From Welwitschia mirabilis (Eukaryota > Gnetophyta > Gnetopsida > Welwitschiales), in contig JBOZIK010000001.1 in the NCBI GenBank assembly GCA_051453625.1, positions 130,951,509 to 131,015,508 on the forward strand: a stretch of 64,000 bases of DNA. Reading direction: 5' to 3'. Positions 60,617 to 64,000 of the stretch are shown piece after piece (within the stretch, counting starts at the first letter, position 1; the number at the start of each line of letters is the position of its first letter). The notes under the pieces were generated by a model. The model worked only from the letters and a program-made list of their open reading frames with translations, was not told where the DNA came from and did no database searches. Made by a program: the position numbers and the translations under genes.

Positions 60617-61240
60617 CTTCAATAGTCTAGAGAAGGATTCTTTGGAAATTTCTATTGGAATTCTTCTAAAAGTAGTTTTCCCTCCTCTCTATTACCTATA
60701 AAAAGGGGTAATATCAGCTCTTGTATCTCCTCTCAGCTTGTGCAAAAGAGATCTCCACCCCATCGCCTATATTTTTTCTCATAGGTTTGAGCATCCCTTG
60801 AAGAGGCCTAGATCAGTAGGCTCAAAAGTTGGAGTGGCTTCCATGGTAATTTTAATTTGAAAATTAGTGTGAATAATATTTCTTACTATATAAATAGGAA
60901 AGGGTAAGGGGGCATTATTAAAACTTAGGTTATTTCTGATCTGCAATATCTACCAGAAAGTTAGGTGAATCCCATCCATTACGTGCATGTTAGGGGCACT
61001 GCAGATTTGATAGTACTTCATCATTATGGTAATTAATTTCTTACTTCAAATGCATTGATGAAAAAGATGTTGTACTATTTCTGGATTATACTAGTAGATG
61101 GGACAATTAATATCAACTTGAAATCCCCTTTTTAATAATTGATCTCTTATCAATATTTAGTGGTATTCTTTTATCTAGTAGAAAACTTTAATTTTTTCCA
61201 GTATTTGTCCCCTCTAATACTTTTTGTAACTATCCTGTTT
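60617..61240 (-). pseudogene. LINE copy 2 zf-RVT and C-terminal region
   Basis: Collinear with 58420-57800 of copy 1, including the change from zf-RVT into the KRIPIEISKESF segment. That junction therefore existed before the copies separated. Confidence 0.75.
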
Positions 61241-61699
61241 ACCATATTTTTTTATAAGAATCTATTTAGATGTTTTAGTTTAAGAAATGTTTAAATCAAT
61301 AAGTTGTTGATGAGCTTTGCATAAATGCTTCCTTAGATATGATACCCCATGATTAATTTTTTAGTTTCTATACTTGTGATTAATTAATTTACACTAGGGT
61401 TGCCCTCCCTCTTGTAATCTCTTTAGGATTCTATAAGCTCTAATGAGAATAAAATCTTCAGGTTTTTGAGTCTCCTAATCGTCTAATTCCTTAGGACATG
61501 CAATAATGTCCCATTTACAGAGATGTATTCGGTGGTGGTCTTTTCCTCCTAACTAAATAAAGTCTTTTAAGATTCTATCAATTTTTTGTATGATATTATT
61601 TGAGGGGATGATAAGGGAATTTATAGGAATTTGTGAGAATGATTTTAGCCTTTGAGGACAGAAAGTTGTTGTGCCAAGAGCTACACCTCCTTTGTATAG

Positions 61700-62720
61700 A
61701 TTCCAAAATGTAATTCTAGGTACTTGTCCTATGCTAATTTCATAGAGGAATGCTTAGGTAGATATCCTGAAGGTCTTCTAACTTTGTTTTTATGATGCGG
61801 GCTATTTCACCCCATTTGATACACTTTATGTTCAAGGTATGTATTCTTGATTTGTTCCAATTAGTGTGAAGCCCTGTTACCTTTGCAAATGTATTTCTGG
61901 CATTTTTTATAGCTTTTGCTTGCTGACAAGTCATCTTGGTCATGATGATAGTATCGTCTGCATAGTGATTATTGATAAAAATTTGATCTCCAATTATGAT
62001 TCTTGTAACTCCGTTGTTTCTTAAGAAAACCTATAGAACATTCATCATAAACAGAAAAAGGTATGGGGATAAAGGATTCCCTTGTCTCAAACATCTTTCC
62101 ACTAAGAAAAAGTTTGATCTATGACTATTTACCTCCATACTAAACTTAGCCGAAGCCTACATGTCTAGCCATAGGTTAATAATATCTTGAGAGGAACCAA
62201 TTTTCCTAAGAATGAACCCTAATGCTTGCCAACTAATTGAGTCATAAGCTTTTGCATTATCTAGTTTAGCAATGAGAAGTAGAAATTTATGTTTTTTAAT
62301 AGAGTAAATAATTTCATGAGTCAAAAGAATTTGGTATTGGATATACATGGAACAAATGAAGCTATCTTGGTTTTCTAAAATTACATTAGAGAGTAAGGGG
62401 ATGATTTAGCCAACCATAATTTTTTCAAAGATTCTATAAAAAACATTGCAAACAAATAAGGGCCTAAAGTTATCTGGTCTACTAGCATCCCTTTTTTTGG
62501 TATGAGGACCACCCTAGTTCTGTTCATCTCTCTAGGAATCCATCTATTGTAGAATATTTCCTGTATTGCATTATGAAGGTTATCCCTTAGGATAGAGAAA
62601 TATGATTTGAAGAGTTCAACTAGTCACCCATCAGGACCGGGTGCTTAGTTATTCTTCATCGATCTGACTACAGCTAAAATCTCCTCTCTACTCAGGGGTT
62701 TACTCAGCATGTGGTTATCC
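61700..62720 (-). pseudogene. LINE copy 2 reverse transcriptase
   Basis: YADDTIIMTK with an intact YADD (61964-61953), preceded by LRQGNPLSPYLFLF and followed by GLHTNWNKSR. It is better preserved at the active site than copy 1, but stops occur elsewhere (for example before the SMEVNS segment). The fingers region LLIAKLDNAKAYDSISW lies at ~62310-62230. Confidence 0.88.
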
Positions 62721-62956
62721 TCCTCCAAAACCTTCTTGTTTTTTGGGATTAGGTTGGGGGCGATATTGTCCCATTCCTAGGCTCTTTGAAGATGGGCCTG
62801 CAATTCCTTACCTATTTCCTCTTCGTTTTCTGTGACTCAGCCTCCTACTGTAAGCCTTTTGATTCTGTTATCAGATCTATGCTGGTTGGCCTGCTGGAAG
62901 AAGAATCTAGTGTGTCTATTACCTTCTTTAAGCCACTTGATCCTTGATCGTTCTCT

Positions 62957-63950
62957 TCAATAATGTTCGTGATCCTCATGAATTTCTTGGAGATCCATCA
63001 GGCACTGATTACCTTCCTTCTCTTGCTCGGTTTGAATGCATTTAAGTTCCTCCTCGATTTCAGCTTTTGAGTCAAACCTCTCCTTGTCTTTCCTTCTCCA
63101 GTCTCTTTTGTGAGCATTCAAGGTATTAAGGCCTCTGTATAAGAAAGTGACAGGTTGTATACCATCGTACTGTGCCCAGATCTTTTCCAAGATCTCTCTA
63201 GTTTCTATTCGGTTGATCCAGTACCGTTCCATACGAAACGGGGTTTTCGGGGGTGAAAACACCCCTAATCTGAGCATAGTAAGATGGTGATCCAAGGCAA
63301 TCCTATTCAGGCCACTGACTTTAAGAGGAAGTTTAGCTAGATCTTTCCCAGCCAATACTTTGTCAATCTTAGATATTATTAGCTCTGTTCCTGCTCTTTT
63401 ATTCGACCACGTGTATGTGTAACCAGTGAGGGGTACATTTGTGAGGGAGTATCTTATCAGAAAATCTTTTAGGATAAAAGCCCCTCTAGAGTTTTTAGTT
63501 CTCACCATCTGATTTTTCCCATCAGTGGAGGCATTGGTTAAAGTCGCCCAAAATTATCCATTTGGATTTATCCACTACATTCCTTTGTGCTTCTTCCAAT
63601 GCTGTGGCCTTGTCTGGATTATGCTGCAGGCTGTAGATATTTATAATAGTTCAGCCTTCGTTCTTAAGAAAAATCATAATATGATTCTGGCTGATACAAA
63701 TCAGATCTACCTCTTTTTTAGTAGAAAGCAAAAGACCACCAGAGTTACCTTGGGCCACAACACTAAAAGAGTTTCAATGCCGCCACATCTTCATGTTTCT
63801 CATGTCTTGTTTTAGCTTCGTCTCCTGTAGGCAGACTAAATCAATATTATATTAACTAATCAGATTTCGTAGGATCTTTTCTTGTAGGAGGACCCTAATC
63901 CCCTATTCGATAGTAGCTTGGGAACTATTTACAACATTCTCTGCCATTTT
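62957..63950 (-). pseudogene. LINE copy 2 apurinic-type endonuclease
   Basis: Likely start MAENVVNSSQ (~63947). Catalytic landmarks: LQETKL (63830-63813), IILGDFN with GDFN at 63548-63537, then in the 183-codon stretch 63508-62957 the TYTWSNKRAGTELIISKIDK motif and ALDHH, where the family has SDHH. The enzyme nicks target DNA for target-primed reverse transcription. A stop after IATIE-like residues and one after NQCLH break it. Confidence 0.85.
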
Positions 63951-64000
63951 GTGTTCTCATAGGGTTCTATTACTAGGCCTTCCCTTCGTCTGGGTTTCCA

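Larger units (their letters stand above)
60617..64000 (-). mobile_element. L1-type LINE, copy 2 (5' and middle part)
   Basis: Head-to-tail with copy 1. Minus strand: endonuclease (63950-62957), linker, RT (62700-61700), zf-RVT (about 61240-61050), and the C-terminal TTFRRIPIEISKESF-like end at the gap edge (60617-60700). It shares the copy 1 sequence over RT and C-terminus with scattered differences. The 5' UTR or ORF1 would lie beyond the window. Confidence 0.85.

Noticed and set aside
63525-63815. 96-codon plus-strand frame
   Set aside because: Shadow of the minus-strand LINE endonuclease, which has the LQETKL and GDFN landmarks.

Overview
This window looks like heterochromatic, repeat-dense DNA from a large angiosperm nuclear genome. 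It is AT-rich and packed with decayed LTR retrotransposons of plant lineages (Athila/Tat-branch and chromovirus-like Ty3, Sirevirus-like Ty1), a plant L1-type LINE, 91-bp tandem arrays, microsatellites and scaffold gaps. I found no intact host gene and no rRNA, tRNA or CRISPR. Nearly every coding stretch carries stops and frameshifts. Many stops sit where Trp, Gln or Arg is expected, and primer-binding sites differ from canonical forms mostly by C>T/G>A, as expected from methylcytosine deamination. The species cannot be named from the sequence.

Left third (1-26.7 kb). Two modules run in the same order: the end of an LTR, an iMet-type primer-binding site, a degenerate leader, then a 91-bp tandem array (array A, 3.54-6.40 kb; array B, 8.69-23.83 kb). 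A 12.0-kb Athila/Tat-branch element (element A, minus strand, 10310-22315) is inserted in the middle of array B, with TGCA...TGCA LTRs and 5-bp flanks tcatt/taatt. After array B come degenerate gag, zinc knuckle, protease and reverse transcriptase of a plus-strand Ty3 element, so the arrays may belong to that element's leader.

Middle (26.7-45.4 kb). Pieces of another LTR family (E) lie at 27.47, 32.95 and 36.42/45.03 kb. The last copy is split by an 8.4-kb Sirevirus-like Ty1/copia element (36664-45026) with LTRs, PBS, gag, two zinc knuckles, protease and polypurine tract. Its integrase, RT and RNase H are missing. In their place is a broken gene resembling the putative plant transposon protein (PTPP) family, with its own TATA-like box and short-repeat leader. 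A weaker PTPP-like relic lies at 33.96-35.39 kb.

Right third (45.4-64 kb). A second Athila/Tat-branch element (B, minus strand, 46358-53213) keeps gag and protease but has lost most of pol. It shares its left LTR with a partial third copy (C). A solo-like LTR with PBS follows (F, 54499-56136). Then come two head-to-tail L1-type LINE copies on the minus strand (56447-60516 and 60617-64000) with endonuclease, RT and zf-RVT regions. The LINE tail is comparatively GC-rich and holds PTPP-like and J-domain-like motifs.

Functionally the window is a nested stack of dead transposons. All five 100-N gaps are flanked by repeated sequence, so several duplications here may partly reflect assembly.
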